Below are positions 1 through 9,756 of a DNA stretch of 51,431 nt, in pieces. The position numbers were made by a program, and so were the translations under genes. The notes beneath the pieces were generated by a model. The model worked only from the letters and a program-made list of their open reading frames with translations, was not told the origin of the DNA and searched no databases. Source of the DNA: Verrucomicrobiota bacterium. Lineage in GTDB: Bacteria; Verrucomicrobiota; Verrucomicrobiia; Limisphaerales; JAFGQR01. Position 1 is the first letter of the stretch. Each line of letters opens with the position of its first letter. The stretch is taken from contig JAFGQR010000136.1 of the NCBI GenBank assembly GCA_016935555.1, forward strand, positions 1 through 51,431, in the 5' to 3' direction.

Positions 1-90
1 TGTTCCAGTCAGGGGGGGGGGGAGGGGTCGGGTTCAAGGGATGGCCATGGGGGGGGGGGAGGGCCGGCCGGAAACGCGGCGGCGCCGGCG
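1..90. other. Non-coding 3' flank of the suf operon with G tracts
   Basis: No gene is visible between the window edge and the sufT stop codon. The stretch holds two uninterrupted runs of eleven G on the plus strand (12-22 and 49-59) plus several shorter G runs, so it could form a G-quadruplex and is prone to replication or sequencing slippage. Because sufT reads on the minus strand, its transcript would carry these as C tracts. No hairpin-plus-U terminator is apparent. Confidence 0.5.
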
Positions 91-642
91 TCACAGCAAC
101 CCCAACTGCAGTTTGGCGGCTTCGCTCAGCATGGTTTGGCTCCAGGGCGGGTCCCACACGAGGTCCACATCGGCTTCGTCCACGGCCGGAATCTCCAGGA
201 GCCGGTTGCGGGCGTCCTGGGCGATCATGGGACCCATGGGACAGCCAGGTGCGGTGAGGGTCATTTTGACATGGACCTTGTAGCGGCCCGGGCCGGCGCC
301 GGGGCCCACCTGGCAGTCGTAGACCAGACCCAGGTCGACGATGTTCAACGGAATCTCGGGGTCAAACACCTTCTTTAGCGCCGCCCACGCCGCCTGGCGC
401 ACGGCCTCGGCCGTCGCCGGGACGTCTCCGGACGGCGCGGCCGGCGCGGGCGCCAGCCCGAGGGCGTCGGCGTTGCGCCCGTCGATGCGGAACAGGTGCT
501 CATTGGCCGCGACGGTATAGGCGCCGTCGCGGAACTGCGTGATGCGGGCCGACTGGCCTTTTTGGAGCGTCACAGGGGTGCCTGCGGGGACGAGGGTGGC
601 TTCGACATCGCGGGCGAGAATGACGGGGCTGTTGGATTGCAT
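91..642 (-). CDS. sufT: SufT-like MIP18/DUF59 iron-sulfur assembly protein
   Basis: A 183-residue protein with a long N-terminal extension (about 1-75) and a MIP18/DUF59 domain (about 80-183). The domain core shows FDPEIPLNIVDLGLVYD at 93-109 and the APGCP segment with Cys134, the conserved cysteine of the family. SufT proteins help maturation or delivery of Fe-S clusters in the cytosol. The extension plus DUF59 layout matches the SufT type rather than a bare DUF59 protein. The ATG at 642 is preferred because the upstream in-frame residues are a proline-rich run with no similarity. It is the last gene of the suf operon, 54 bp after sufU. Family assignment is firm; the exact cellular role is inferred from family and operon. 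Confidence 0.85.
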   Translation of the reverse strand: MQSNSPVILARDVEATLVPAGTPVTLQKGQSARITQFRDGAYTVAANEHLFRIDGRNADALGLAPAPAAPSGDVPATAEAVRQAAWAALKKVFDPEIPLNIVDLGLVYDCQVGPGAGPGRYKVHVKMTLTAPGCPMGPMIAQDARNRLLEIPAVDEADVDLVWDPPWSQTMLSEAAKLQLGLL

Positions 643-696
643 GGGCAGGTTGGGAGGCGGCGGCGGTGGTGGCCAGGCGGCCCGCGGCGGCACGGT

Positions 697-1152
697 TCAG
701 GTGTCGTCCTTCTCGGTGGTGACCGGCTGGACCTGGCCGTCCAGGGCCGCGATGAGGGCGTGCCAGGGCAGGATGGCGCACTTCACGCGGGCGGGGAATT
801 TATGGACACCGGCGAAGACGGCGAGTTTGCCGAGGTTGGGCTGGGTGAGGCCGGTGGTGACCATGGCGCGGACGTGGTCGAAGAGGGTTCTGGCTTCGGG
901 AATGGTTCTGCCTTTGAGGGTTTCGGTGAGCAAGGAGGCGGAGGCTTTGGAGATGGCGCAGCCGGAGCCCTGGAAACTGAGGTCCCTGATGAGGTCGCCG
1001 TCCGTGAGCAGGTAGAGGGTGACGTTGTCGCCACAGAGAGGGTTGTGGCCCTGGGCGGTGCGGTTGGCGCCGGGCAGCGCGTGGAAATTGCGGGGCGCCC
1101 TGCTGTGATCCAGAATGACCTGCTGATACAAATCGGTGAGTTCGTCAAACAT
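697..1152 (-). CDS. sufU: SufU iron-sulfur cluster assembly protein (IscU/NifU-N family)
   Basis: A 151-residue NifU-N domain protein. The three conserved cysteines are Cys40 in CGD, Cys65 in GSGCAIS and Cys125 in KCAILPW, with Asp42 beside the first. In SufU these bind zinc, and the protein accepts sulfur from the cysteine desulfurase SufS. The roughly 20-residue insertion before the third cysteine is the mark that separates SufU from scaffold IscU, and it is present here (about 98-120). The ATG at 1152 lies 11 nt after the sufD stop, which fits tight operon packing. SufU normally works with SufS, yet no sufS lies in this operon, so the desulfurase must be encoded elsewhere. Confidence 0.92.
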   Translation of the reverse strand: MFDELTDLYQQVILDHSRAPRNFHALPGANRTAQGHNPLCGDNVTLYLLTDGDLIRDLSFQGSGCAISKASASLLTETLKGRTIPEARTLFDHVRAMVTTGLTQPNLGKLAVFAGVHKFPARVKCAILPWHALIAALDGQVQPVTTEKDDT

Positions 1153-1163
1153 GCGACGGGCGG

Positions 1164-2528
1164 TCAGGGGTGAGGGGCATGCGGTTGTCCGACCAGGGGA
1201 TGCTGCTCGAGGCGCTGCCAAATGAGCCGGTCCAGTTCCTCTCGCACGCCGGCGTGCAGGATGCGCCCGATGATTTCGCCCGCAAAGGCGTGAATCAACA
1301 TGTGCCGCGCCGTCTCGAGCCCAATGCCGCGCGCGCGGCAGTAGAAAATGCTCTCCGCGTTGAGCTGCCCGACCGTCGCGCCGTGGGTGCAGCGGACATC
1401 GTCGGCATAGATCTCAAGCTGCGGTTTGGTGTTGACGGTGGCTTCGTCGGACAGGAGGAGGTTCTTGTTGGTTTGTTTGGCGTCGGTCTGTTGGGCGCCG
1501 GGCCGGACGAGGATGCGGCCGTGGAAGACGCCTTTGGAGCGGTCGGCGAGGATGCCGTTGAAATATTCGTGGCTGGCACCGCGGGGCTCGGCGTGGTCGA
1601 CGGTCATGTGGTGGTCGGCCAGCTGCTCGCCCCGGGTCAGGTAGAGGCCGTTGAGAAGACACTCCAGACCGGGGCCGGCCAGCCGGGTATCAATGTTGTT
1701 GCGCGAGAGCCGGGCGCCGGTGGCAATCGAATGCACCCGCAGCCGGCTGTCGCGTCCGAGCGTGGACCGCAGCGTGGCGAGGTGGAACGCCTGCCGGCCC
1801 TGGTCCTGAAATTTCACGTGCTCGACCTGCGCACCGTCGCCCACAGCCAGCTCGGTCACCGCGTTGGTCAGGTGGCCGGCACCGGCCAGGCTCACATGGG
1901 TCTCCACAAACGTCATCCGGCTGCCGGCTTCGGCGAGAATCAGGTTCCGCGGGTGCGCAGTGCTGCCGGCCGACGCGGCGGCGGAAATGAACACGGCGTG
2001 GACGGGCTCGGGCAGGACGTGTTGAGGCGGGAGATGAACGAACGCGCCGTCCTGGAAGAAGGCGGCGTTGAGGGCGGCGAAGGGGGTTTCGCCGTCGGGG
2101 GCGGACGGGGAGAGGCGGGGTTCGAGGAGCGCGGGGCTCGTGTTGAGGACCTGCGCCAAACTGCCGATCCGGATGGCGTCCCCGGAGGCGGCGATGGTGG
2201 AGAGGGTGGGGGCGAAATGGCCGTCGACAAACACCAGACAGCTGCCCTGGAGGCCGGCGAAGGGCAGCGTGGACAGGGTGTCCGACGCGAGGGTGCCGAG
2301 GTTGGCCTTGAGAACGGGGCGGAACGGGAGCTTGGCGAGCGGGGCGAGGCTGGTGAAGCGCCAGTCCTCGTCCTGGAGGGTCGGAAAACCCCGTGCGGCA
2401 AAGCGGCCCATGGCGGCCTGGCGGGCGGCGTGCAGCCAGGAAGGGTCGTGCGCGCTCTTCTGAAAGCGGTCAAACTTCTCGACGTAGGCTCCGGGTTCGT
2501 TCACAGCGGGTGTCGGGTGGGCGGCCAT
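1164..2528 (-). CDS. sufD: SufD, Fe-S cluster scaffold subunit
   Basis: A 454-residue SufB/SufD-family protein, the usual length for SufD. The C-terminal beta-helix half is well conserved, including the segment YADDVRCTHGATVGQLN at about 374-390. Its His382 is in the position of the SufD histidine required for cluster assembly. SufD pairs with SufB and binds SufC to form the SufBCD scaffold complex in the cytosol. The gene starts 25 bp after the sufC stop and is followed 11 bp later by sufU, so it is in mid-operon. The N-terminal 60 residues are typical of SufD and lack the SufB-specific cysteines. Confidence 0.95.
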   Translation of the reverse strand: MAAHPTPAVNEPGAYVEKFDRFQKSAHDPSWLHAARQAAMGRFAARGFPTLQDEDWRFTSLAPLAKLPFRPVLKANLGTLASDTLSTLPFAGLQGSCLVFVDGHFAPTLSTIAASGDAIRIGSLAQVLNTSPALLEPRLSPSAPDGETPFAALNAAFFQDGAFVHLPPQHVLPEPVHAVFISAAASAGSTAHPRNLILAEAGSRMTFVETHVSLAGAGHLTNAVTELAVGDGAQVEHVKFQDQGRQAFHLATLRSTLGRDSRLRVHSIATGARLSRNNIDTRLAGPGLECLLNGLYLTRGEQLADHHMTVDHAEPRGASHEYFNGILADRSKGVFHGRILVRPGAQQTDAKQTNKNLLLSDEATVNTKPQLEIYADDVRCTHGATVGQLNAESIFYCRARGIGLETARHMLIHAFAGEIIGRILHAGVREELDRLIWQRLEQHPLVGQPHAPHP

Positions 2529-2553
2529 CGTGGTCGGCGGGTCACATTCTTGT

Positions 2554-3324
2554 TCACAGGGCCGCCGGCTCGGGGCGGGTGATCCAGTCGTAGCCTTTCT
2601 CCTCGAGCTCGAGCGCCAGTTCCTTGCCGCCGGACTTGACGATGCGGCCGTCCCTGAGGACGTGCACGAAATCGGGGACGATGTAGTTCAGGAGGCGCTG
2701 GTAGTGGGTGATGACGAGCTGGGCGTTTTGGGCATGCTTGAGCTTGTTGACGCCGTTGGCGACAACCTTGAGGGCGTCGATGTCAAGGCCGGAATCGGTT
2801 TCGTCGAGCACCGCAAGGCGGGGCTCGAGGACGGCCATTTGGAAGATCTCGTTGCGCTTTTTTTCGCCGCCTGAGAAGCCCTCGTTGACAGGGCGTTTGA
2901 GCAGGTCCTCGGGAAGATGGAGCAGCTTCATCTTGTCCTTGACCAGCTCGAGGAATTCCATCGCGTCGAGTTCGGGCTGGCCCTTGTGTTTGCGGAGTTC
3001 GTTGCAGGCGGCCTTGAGGAAGTAGGTGCTGTTGACGCCCGGGATCTCGACCGGGTACTGGAAAGCGAGAAACAGGCCTTCGCGCGCACGCTCCTCCGGG
3101 GCGAACTCCAGCAGGTCGCGGCCGAGGTAGCGCACCTGGCCGCCCTGGACGGTGTAGCCGTCGCGTCCGGCGAGCACGGCGGCGAGGGTGCTTTTGCCGC
3201 TGCCGTTGGGGCCCATGATGGCATGGACTTCGCCGGGCCGGATGGTGAGATCGATGCCTTTGAGAATCTGCTTGTCGCCCACGCCGGCGCTGAGGTTGAG
3301 GATTTCAAGGATGGGTGAATTCAT
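2554..3324 (-). CDS. sufC: SufC, ABC-type ATPase of the SUF complex
   Basis: A 256-residue ABC ATPase. Walker A is GPNGSGKST (about 38-46), the ABC signature FSGGEKKR lies near 149-156, and Walker B is LAVLDETDSGLD near 170-181. The ETDSGLDIDAL extension is characteristic of SufC rather than transporter ATPases. SufC hydrolyses ATP to drive conformational change in the SufBCD scaffold and is soluble, with no membrane partner here. The ATG at 3324 gives the canonical start, and the 17 upstream in-frame codons are proline-rich and non-conserved. It follows the DUF2321 gene by 40 bp and precedes sufD by 25 bp. Confidence 0.96.
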   Translation of the reverse strand: MNSPILEILNLSAGVGDKQILKGIDLTIRPGEVHAIMGPNGSGKSTLAAVLAGRDGYTVQGGQVRYLGRDLLEFAPEERAREGLFLAFQYPVEIPGVNSTYFLKAACNELRKHKGQPELDAMEFLELVKDKMKLLHLPEDLLKRPVNEGFSGGEKKRNEIFQMAVLEPRLAVLDETDSGLDIDALKVVANGVNKLKHAQNAQLVITHYQRLLNYIVPDFVHVLRDGRIVKSGGKELALELEEKGYDWITRPEPAAL

Positions 3325-3364
3325 GGTTGGGGGAAAAGGTCGGGGATCGTCCGGGCCGGCAGGG

Positions 3365-3859
3365 TCAGCTGCCAAACAGCGTCTTGCGCGCCGATTCGCT
3401 CAGCAGTTCGAAAATCACGCTGCGCGCCATGTCGTGCGCCTCCTTGCTGAGCTTCTTCAGGATTCTGCGGGACCGCACCGCCGCGAGGTCGGTGGCCGGC
3501 CCCTGGCGCGCGAGGTCGCCCAGGGATCGCCGGAGAGTCTCGCGCTCCTCCGGAGCCAGTTCGTCGAGCTCGCCCACGAGTTCCAGGGCGGCCTGCAGAC
3601 GCCGTTCGGTCCAGGGATAGGGTTTGCCGCATTGATGGCAGAAACCCGGCGCGGACGTGCTGCGTTCCGCGTAGCCGATCACGCCTGGCACCTGGTAATA
3701 ACCCCGGATGGACGCGTGGCAGGATTCGCACTCCGAAATCGTCGGCTCGCCGCATTTGGCGCAAAAGGCCGCGTTCGCAGCCGGCAGCCGCTTCATGCTG
3801 TCGTTGACCACGTGCCCGTTCTTGCAGATTTGGGCGGTATCAAAAAATCCTTCGGCCAT
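3365..3859 (-). CDS. DUF2321-family zinc-ribbon protein inside the suf operon
   Basis: A 164-residue protein resembling DUF2321, a family of unknown function. It carries three CxxC pairs: CAKC (about 33-36), CESC (about 44-47) and CHQC (about 74-77). Together with the lone CKNGH near 12-16 they suggest zinc-ribbon or rubredoxin-like metal sites. The C-terminal half (about 85-164) is helical and charged and has no motif I recognise. It lies between sufB (79 bp upstream) and sufC (40 bp downstream) in the same orientation, so it is probably co-transcribed with the Fe-S assembly genes. A role in cluster handling is inference from context only. It may equally be a passenger. Confidence 0.8.
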   Translation of the reverse strand: MAEGFFDTAQICKNGHVVNDSMKRLPAANAAFCAKCGEPTISECESCHASIRGYYQVPGVIGYAERSTSAPGFCHQCGKPYPWTERRLQAALELVGELDELAPEERETLRRSLGDLARQGPATDLAAVRSRRILKKLSKEAHDMARSVIFELLSESARKTLFGS

Positions 3860-3938
3860 AAGGGGCGGGGGCCGCCCGCCGGGGAGCGGCGGGGCGGCGG
3901 CAGGGTTGGGGTTCAGGACATGGCATCACGGGGAGGGC

Positions 3939-5383
<1,445 letters not shown>

Positions 5384-5387
<4 letters not shown>

Positions 5388-5881
5388 GTCGCCCACCCAT
5401 GCTCGCAGGTTCCTGCCGCAAAACCAACCCTCGAATCTCGCCGCCGCCGGCGCGCACATTCCGGGCAGGTGCCATGCACCGCGATGTCGTCGCGCCGAGC
5501 GCGGCAGCCCGCCGGAAGCCGCAGCGCCGCCGGGGCGGCCTGCGGCACCAAGTCCACATCATACACGCGCCCGCAAACGTCGCAGCAAAAATGCCCGTGC
5601 TCGCGCATGTTCGTGCAATAGCGGGTGGGACCCCGGTCGAGCGTGACCAGCCGCACCAAGCCGCACCGCACCAGCGCGTCCAGGCCGTTGTACACCGTCG
5701 CCATCGAAATGTCCGGCCTGCATTTCCTGGCCCGGATGAACAGGTCCTCCGCGGAGGGGTGGTCGCGCTTCCGCAGCAGCGTGTCGTAAATGAGCTGCCG
5801 TTGCGCCGTGACGCGCAATCCGCTGCTGGCCAGGCGTTCGTTGAACGGCCGGTCGCGAAGGGTGTTGCCTGCCGGCCTCAC
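5384..5881 (-). CDS. Fur/PerR-family metalloregulator heading the suf operon
   Basis: A 165-residue Fur-superfamily protein. The N-terminal winged helix includes [13 protein letters not shown] and the recognition helix [12 protein letters not shown] (about 59-70). The dimerisation domain has [12 protein letters not shown] (His95, His97, Cys100, Cys103) and a distal CPEC (Cys139, Cys142), together a structural Cys4 zinc site as in PerR and Fur. I chose the GTG at 5881: a TTGACA-16-TAGCTT promoter ends 7 nt before it. The in-frame TTG at 5890 overlaps that -10. The gene overlaps sufB (ATGA). PerR-like or Fur-like sensing of peroxide or iron is plausible, but the ligand cannot be decided from sequence alone. 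It probably controls its own operon. Confidence 0.88.
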
Positions 5882-5888
5882 AGGCGTC

Positions 5889-5916
5889 AAGCTAGCAAGC
5901 GGCCGTCTCCTGTCAA
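5889..5916 (-). promoter_or_regulatory. Predicted promoter of the fur-suf operon
   Basis: Read on the minus strand, TTGACA (5911-5916) is separated by 16 nt from TAGCTT (5889-5894). The -10 ends 7 nt before the GTG start at 5881, so the transcript would begin at or next to the start codon. The consensus -35 and the same geometry at several other heads in this window support it. It is not experimentally confirmed. Confidence 0.55.
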
Positions 5917-5919
5917 TAA

Positions 5920-5934
5920 TTGGAACAATTCCAA
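5920..5934. promoter_or_regulatory. Palindromic operator, candidate Fur/PerR-type box
   Basis: TTGGAACAATTCCAA is an inverted repeat with perfect 6-bp arms around a 3-nt centre. Fur-family boxes are AT-rich palindromes of similar length. It lies 3 nt upstream of the predicted -35 hexamer of the fur-suf promoter, so the bound protein would sit just upstream of RNA polymerase. It also abuts the stop codon of the upstream gene (5935-5937). Binding by the adjacent Fur-family protein is inference. Confidence 0.6.
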
Positions 5935-6931
5935 CTAGCGAGCGCCCAGGCGTTCCGGGTCGAACAGGTTTCCCGCGGTGGCGGCCCAGTAGGGCGCGAA
6001 CCCGTCGAGCTTGACGACGCGCACGGCGTTCAGTTCGAGGGTCCAGCCCGGCAGAGGGCCGCGGACAGGGACTTTGAGTTCCATCTCGTATCGTCCGGGG
6101 TCTGCGAAATCGACGAACCGCTGCACGCGGCCGACGGGCACGCCGTCCGGATCAAACAGGGTGGCGCGGTGGAAGCCTTCGCCGACGGCTTCGAACCTGA
6201 GGGTGACCTCGGTGGCGCCCGGTTGCAGGAAGCCCACGGCGCGCGGGAGCAGGTGGGGGAGTTGTTCGCCGCGGGGTCGGCAACGGTCAGGGCGGCGCGC
6301 GCGTCGTGGTGCAGCTGCCAGGCATAGGCGTCCGGGCTGGAGAGGCGGGGTAGGGTTCAAACCAGTCGGCGGTCCACTCCCACGCGTTGCCGCTGAAGTT
6401 GAGGCCGCCGCACGGCGACGCGCCTTCGGAATAATTGTCCACGGGACAGTGCTTCCCGCCGCCCCGGTTCCGGAACGCCGCCGCGTCGGTGTCTCCCCAG
6501 GGAAACCGCCGACCGTCGGCGCCGCGGGCGGCTTTTTCCCACTCGGCCTCGGTGGGGAGGCGTTTGCCGGCCCAGATCGCATAGTGCATCGCGTCGGTCC
6601 AGCGGATATTGGTGACGGGAAGGCTGGCCGATGGGGCGCTGGGGGAAGGGTGGATCCAGCCGGGCGGCGCGGGGTGGCCGGTGGCGGCCAGGAACCGGCC
6701 GTATTGGGCGACGCTGACCTCGGTGCGGTCGATGTGGAAGACGGGCAGGGTGCGCCGATGCGGCGGGCGTTCCTCGGGCGGGCCGCTCATGCTGCCCATG
6801 ACAAAGTCGCCTGCGGGCACCAACACCATGGCGGCGCCGTCTTCGGAGCGGAGCGAGGCGGGGGGGTGGGCGGCAGCCAGGCTGGGCAGAAGGCCCATCA
6901 GCAACAGGACATGCATAGGTTCCAGAGGCAT
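5935..6931 (-). pseudogene. Formylglycine-generating-enzyme-like gene, apparently frameshifted
   Basis: From the ATG at 6931 (or 6916) there is a hydrophobic signal-peptide-like stretch, then an FGE-sulfatase/SUMF1-type domain. Visible motifs are MVLVPAGDFVMGS, TEVSVAQYGRFLAATG, KRLPTEAEWEKAARG, RFPWGD and GNAWEWTADWFEPYP. That frame ends near 6287 without the RGGSW region normal for the family. A second frame runs on for about 30 codons (from about 6335), and a third frame then continues coherently to the stop at 5935. The third frame encodes a beta-rich tail including FLQPGATEVTLRFEAVGEG. Two frame changes, real or from sequencing error, would be needed to join them. The cysteine motif of true FGE is not seen. 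The function may be a non-enzymatic sulfatase-modifying-factor-like lipoprotein or exported protein. Confidence 0.6.
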
Positions 6932-7221
6932 TGTCCCGGACCACGCACGAACCGACAACACAAAACGCCGCATCCGGAGCTTGGGGCGGGGGGGGTGGGG
7001 GGAGCAGGGCGCGTGACTGTTCACGTCAACCGCGCTCATGAACGCTCATGAAAGGACGGCGCCGGGCCGTTTGGCCGGATTCGCGTTCATTCCGTTTGCG
7101 GTTCAACCCTCTGAATAGTTGCCGGGGGGGCATCCGGGGATTCAACGGTCGAGGGGGGAGGGCGCAGTTCGGGCGCTCATTTTCTGGTTTTTTTCCGCCG
7201 CCATCCTATAGTTCACGGCCG
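6932..7221. other. Divergent intergenic region with G-rich tracts
   Basis: About 290 bp separate the minus-strand FGE-like gene from moxR. No gene is supported. The plus strand is G-rich around 6984-7005, with further G runs near 7122-7160, and could form quadruplexes. A TATAGT hexamer near 7207 may be the moxR -10. Confidence 0.4.
7207..7212 (+). promoter_or_regulatory. Possible -10 element of the moxR-bat operon
   Basis: TATAGT ends 9 nt before the moxR ATG at 7222. No convincing -35 is seen at 16-18 nt upstream, only a T-rich run. The placement matches other heads in the window, where the -10 lies just before the start codon. Confidence 0.35.
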
Positions 7222-8211
7222 ATGAGCACAGGCATTACTGCGATCAATGCAGCGGTGGCGGAAGCCGGCGCGTTTGTGCGCCCGCTGTTCACGGAAATCG
7301 GGCGTGTGGTGGTGGGGCAGAACTACCTTGTCGAGCGGTTGGCGATCGGCCTGCTGGCCAACGGCCACGTGCTGCTTGAAGGCGTGCCCGGCTTGGCCAA
7401 GACGCTCTCGGTCAAGACGCTGGCGGCGTGCATCCACGTGAAGTTCGCCCGGCTTCAGTTCACGCCCGACATGCTGCCGGCCGATGTGATCGGGACCCAG
7501 ATCTACAATCCGCAGTCCGGCGGCTTCAGCACCCGCAAAGGCCCGATTTTCGCCCACCTGGTGCTGGCCGATGAAATCAACCGCGCGCCGGCGAAAGTGC
7601 AGAGCGCGCTGCTCGAGGCCATGCAGGAAAAGCAGGTGACCATCGGCGAGCAGAGCTTCAGGCTGGAGGAACCCTTCCTGGTGCTGGCCACCCAAAACCC
7701 CATCGAACAGGAAGGCACCTACCCGCTTCCCGAAGCGCAGGTGGACCGGTTCATGTTGAAGCTCAAGATCGGCTACCCCTCGCGCGACGAGGAACGGCAG
7801 ATCCTCGACCTGATGGCGCGCACCTCGAATCTGCCCTCAGCGGCTCCCGTGGTGCAGCCGGAGGCAATTCTCAAGGCCCGCGAGGTGATCAACGACATTT
7901 ACATCGACGACAAGGTGAAGGATTACATCGTCGACCTGGTGTGCGCCACCCGCGACCCGGCCCAGTACAAGATCCAGCTCCAGGGCCTCATCCAGCTGGG
8001 CGCCTCGCCCCGCGCCACGATCAACCTGACCCTCGCCGCCAAAGCGTTCGCGTTCCTGCGCGGACGCGGCTACGTGACTCCCCAGGACGTCAAGAGCATC
8101 GGGATGGATGTGCTCCGCCACCGGGTCGCCATCACCTACGAGGCCGAGGCCGAGGAGAAGACCAGCGAGACGCTGATTCAGAAGATCTTCGACGAATTGC
8201 CGGTGCCATGA
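7222..8211 (+). CDS. moxR: MoxR-family AAA+ ATPase
   Basis: A 329-residue MoxR ATPase. Walker A is the MoxR form GVPGLAKT (54-61), Walker B is LADEIN (about 115-120), and ATQNPIEQEGTYPLPEAQVDRF is the family signature, split around sensor 1 and the arginine finger. MoxR proteins act as chaperone-like ATPases that mature or activate complexes with VWA-domain partners, several of which follow directly. The ATG at 7222 is chosen because the 58 in-frame codons upstream are non-conserved and overlap the presumed promoter. The stop overlaps the start of the DUF58 gene (ATGA), and the cluster continues through two VWA genes. The exact client is not known. Confidence 0.93.
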   Translation: MSTGITAINAAVAEAGAFVRPLFTEIGRVVVGQNYLVERLAIGLLANGHVLLEGVPGLAKTLSVKTLAACIHVKFARLQFTPDMLPADVIGTQIYNPQSGGFSTRKGPIFAHLVLADEINRAPAKVQSALLEAMQEKQVTIGEQSFRLEEPFLVLATQNPIEQEGTYPLPEAQVDRFMLKLKIGYPSRDEERQILDLMARTSNLPSAAPVVQPEAILKAREVINDIYIDDKVKDYIVDLVCATRDPAQYKIQLQGLIQLGASPRATINLTLAAKAFAFLRGRGYVTPQDVKSIGMDVLRHRVAITYEAEAEEKTSETLIQKIFDELPVP

Positions 8212-9158
8212 TCCCGCGCGAGATCCTTAAGAAGATCCGGCAGATCGAGATTCGCACGAACCGGCTCGTGAGCGAGACGCTTGCTGGCCAGTATCACAGC
8301 GTCTTCAAGGGCCAGGGCATGAACTTCGAGGAGGTCCGCGAATACCAGCCCGGCGACGAGGTCCGGTCCATCGACTGGAATGTGACCGCCCGCATGAATC
8401 ATCCGTTTGTCAAGAAGTTCGTCGAGGAGCGGGAGTTGACGGTGATGCTTCTCGTCGACCTCAGCGGCTCCGGCCTGTTCGGGTCGGTCGCACAGTCCAA
8501 ACGCGAACTCGCCGCCGAGATCGCGTCCGTGCTGGCCTTTTCGGCGATTCGCAACAACGACAAGGTGGGCCTGATCCTGTTCACCGACCAGGTCGAGACC
8601 TACATCCCGCCCCGCAAAGGCCGGCGCCACGTCCTGCGCGTCATCCGCGAGGTCCTCTTCTTCGAGCCCAGGCGCCGCGGCACCGACCTCAACTGCGCGC
8701 TCGAATTCCTCAGCCGCGTCATGACCCATCATGCCATCGCCGTCATCCTGTCCGATTTCCTCCTGCCTTCCGCCGCCACCCCCTTTCTCCGATACCGCCG
8801 CGCCGGCGCCCCCCCCGCGCAGAATCTCGCCGAGGCCGCGTTCGTCGCGCTGCGCCAGGCCAACCGCCGCCATGACGTCGTGGCCGTGCAGATCACGGAC
8901 CGCTTCGAACGCGAACTGCCCGCCCTCGGGCGCCTCATGCTCAAAGACGCCGAAACCGGGGAGGTCATGGAACTCAACACCGGCGATCCGGCCAGGCGCG
9001 CGGCGTTCGCGCGGAAACAGGGGCAGGCCCAGAAGGAACTCGAGCGCCTGTTCCAATCCGCCGCCATCGATGCCATCCAACTGCGCACCGACCAGCCCTA
9101 CGCCGCGGCGCTCGGACGGTTCTTCGAGACCCGCGAAAAGCGCCGGGCACGCGGATGA
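8208..9158 (+). CDS. DUF58 domain protein of the MoxR/Bat operon
   Basis: A 316-residue soluble protein. Its N-terminal part holds the DUF58 signature GMNFEEVREYQPGDEVRSI at about 37-55, followed by DWNVTAR. A VWA-like segment follows, with VDLSGSG near 83-89 resembling a metal-ion-dependent adhesion site. DUF58 proteins nearly always accompany MoxR and VWA proteins and are thought to be partners in the same envelope-linked complex. No signal peptide or membrane segment is visible. Its ATG overlaps the moxR stop by two bases, so translation is probably coupled. It precedes the small membrane gene by 9 bp. The molecular activity is unknown. Confidence 0.9.
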   Translation: MIPREILKKIRQIEIRTNRLVSETLAGQYHSVFKGQGMNFEEVREYQPGDEVRSIDWNVTARMNHPFVKKFVEERELTVMLLVDLSGSGLFGSVAQSKRELAAEIASVLAFSAIRNNDKVGLILFTDQVETYIPPRKGRRHVLRVIREVLFFEPRRRGTDLNCALEFLSRVMTHHAIAVILSDFLLPSAATPFLRYRRAGAPPAQNLAEAAFVALRQANRRHDVVAVQITDRFERELPALGRLMLKDAETGEVMELNTGDPARRAAFARKQGQAQKELERLFQSAAIDAIQLRTDQPYAAALGRFFETREKRRARG

Positions 9159-9167
9159 GGCCACGCG

Positions 9168-9752
9168 ATGAAGGCGGTCACCAACCTCCCCGTCCCCGCG
9201 CTCGCCCCGGCGTCGTCCCTGGCGGACGCCAACGACATCCGCGACATCAAGCCGCCGGTCGACATCCCCAATCCGTGGGTCTGGATGGCGTGGGGCCTGG
9301 CGGTGCTCGCGCTCCTGGCCCTCGCCGCCTGGGTGCGGCGGCGCCGGCGGCAGCGGCGGGCCCAAGCCGCCACGGCGCCTCCCATCCCCCCGCACGTCCG
9401 CGCCAAACAACGCCTCGCCGCCGCCTTGTCCCTGATCCAGGACCCCAAATCCTTCGTCATCGCGGTCTCGGACGCTCTGCGCGTCTATCTGGAGGAACGC
9501 TTCAATTACCGGGCGCCGGAACGGACCACCGAGGAGTTCCTCAACGAACTCACCACGGCCACCTCCCTCTACCCCGACCAGAAACAAAGCCTCGCCGAGT
9601 TCCTGTCGAGCTGCGACCTCGTCAAGTTCGCCCGGCATGAGCCCACCGAGGACGGGTTGCGCGGCCTGCACGACGCGGCCTTGCGGCTGGTGGACGAAAC
9701 GCAGTTTGACACGGCCCGGGACGCCGTTGCCGTGGCGGGCGCCTCCTTGTGA
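9168..9752 (+). CDS. Small membrane protein of the Bat operon (DUF4381-like)
   Basis: A 194-residue protein with a short N-terminal periplasmic part and one strong transmembrane segment (about 38-58, rich in Ala/Leu/Trp). An Arg-rich stop-transfer stretch (RRRRRQRR) follows, then a cytoplasmic helical domain. Position and layout match the DUF4381-like membrane protein found between the DUF58 and BatA genes in Bat clusters. I cannot prove that family from sequence alone. It starts 9 bp after the DUF58 stop and ends 4 bp before the batA ATG, so it is part of the same transcript. Its likely role is as a membrane anchor or adaptor of the MoxR/Bat complex. Confidence 0.75.
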   Translation: MKAVTNLPVPALAPASSLADANDIRDIKPPVDIPNPWVWMAWGLAVLALLALAAWVRRRRRQRRAQAATAPPIPPHVRAKQRLAAALSLIQDPKSFVIAVSDALRVYLEERFNYRAPERTTEEFLNELTTATSLYPDQKQSLAEFLSSCDLVKFARHEPTEDGLRGLHDAALRLVDETQFDTARDAVAVAGASL

Positions 9753-9756
9753 TTCG

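Noticed and set aside
8178..9671. A 497-codon minus-strand open frame opposite the DUF58 gene
   Set aside because: Shadow of the DUF58 and neighbouring membrane genes, with low-complexity Gly/Glu composition.
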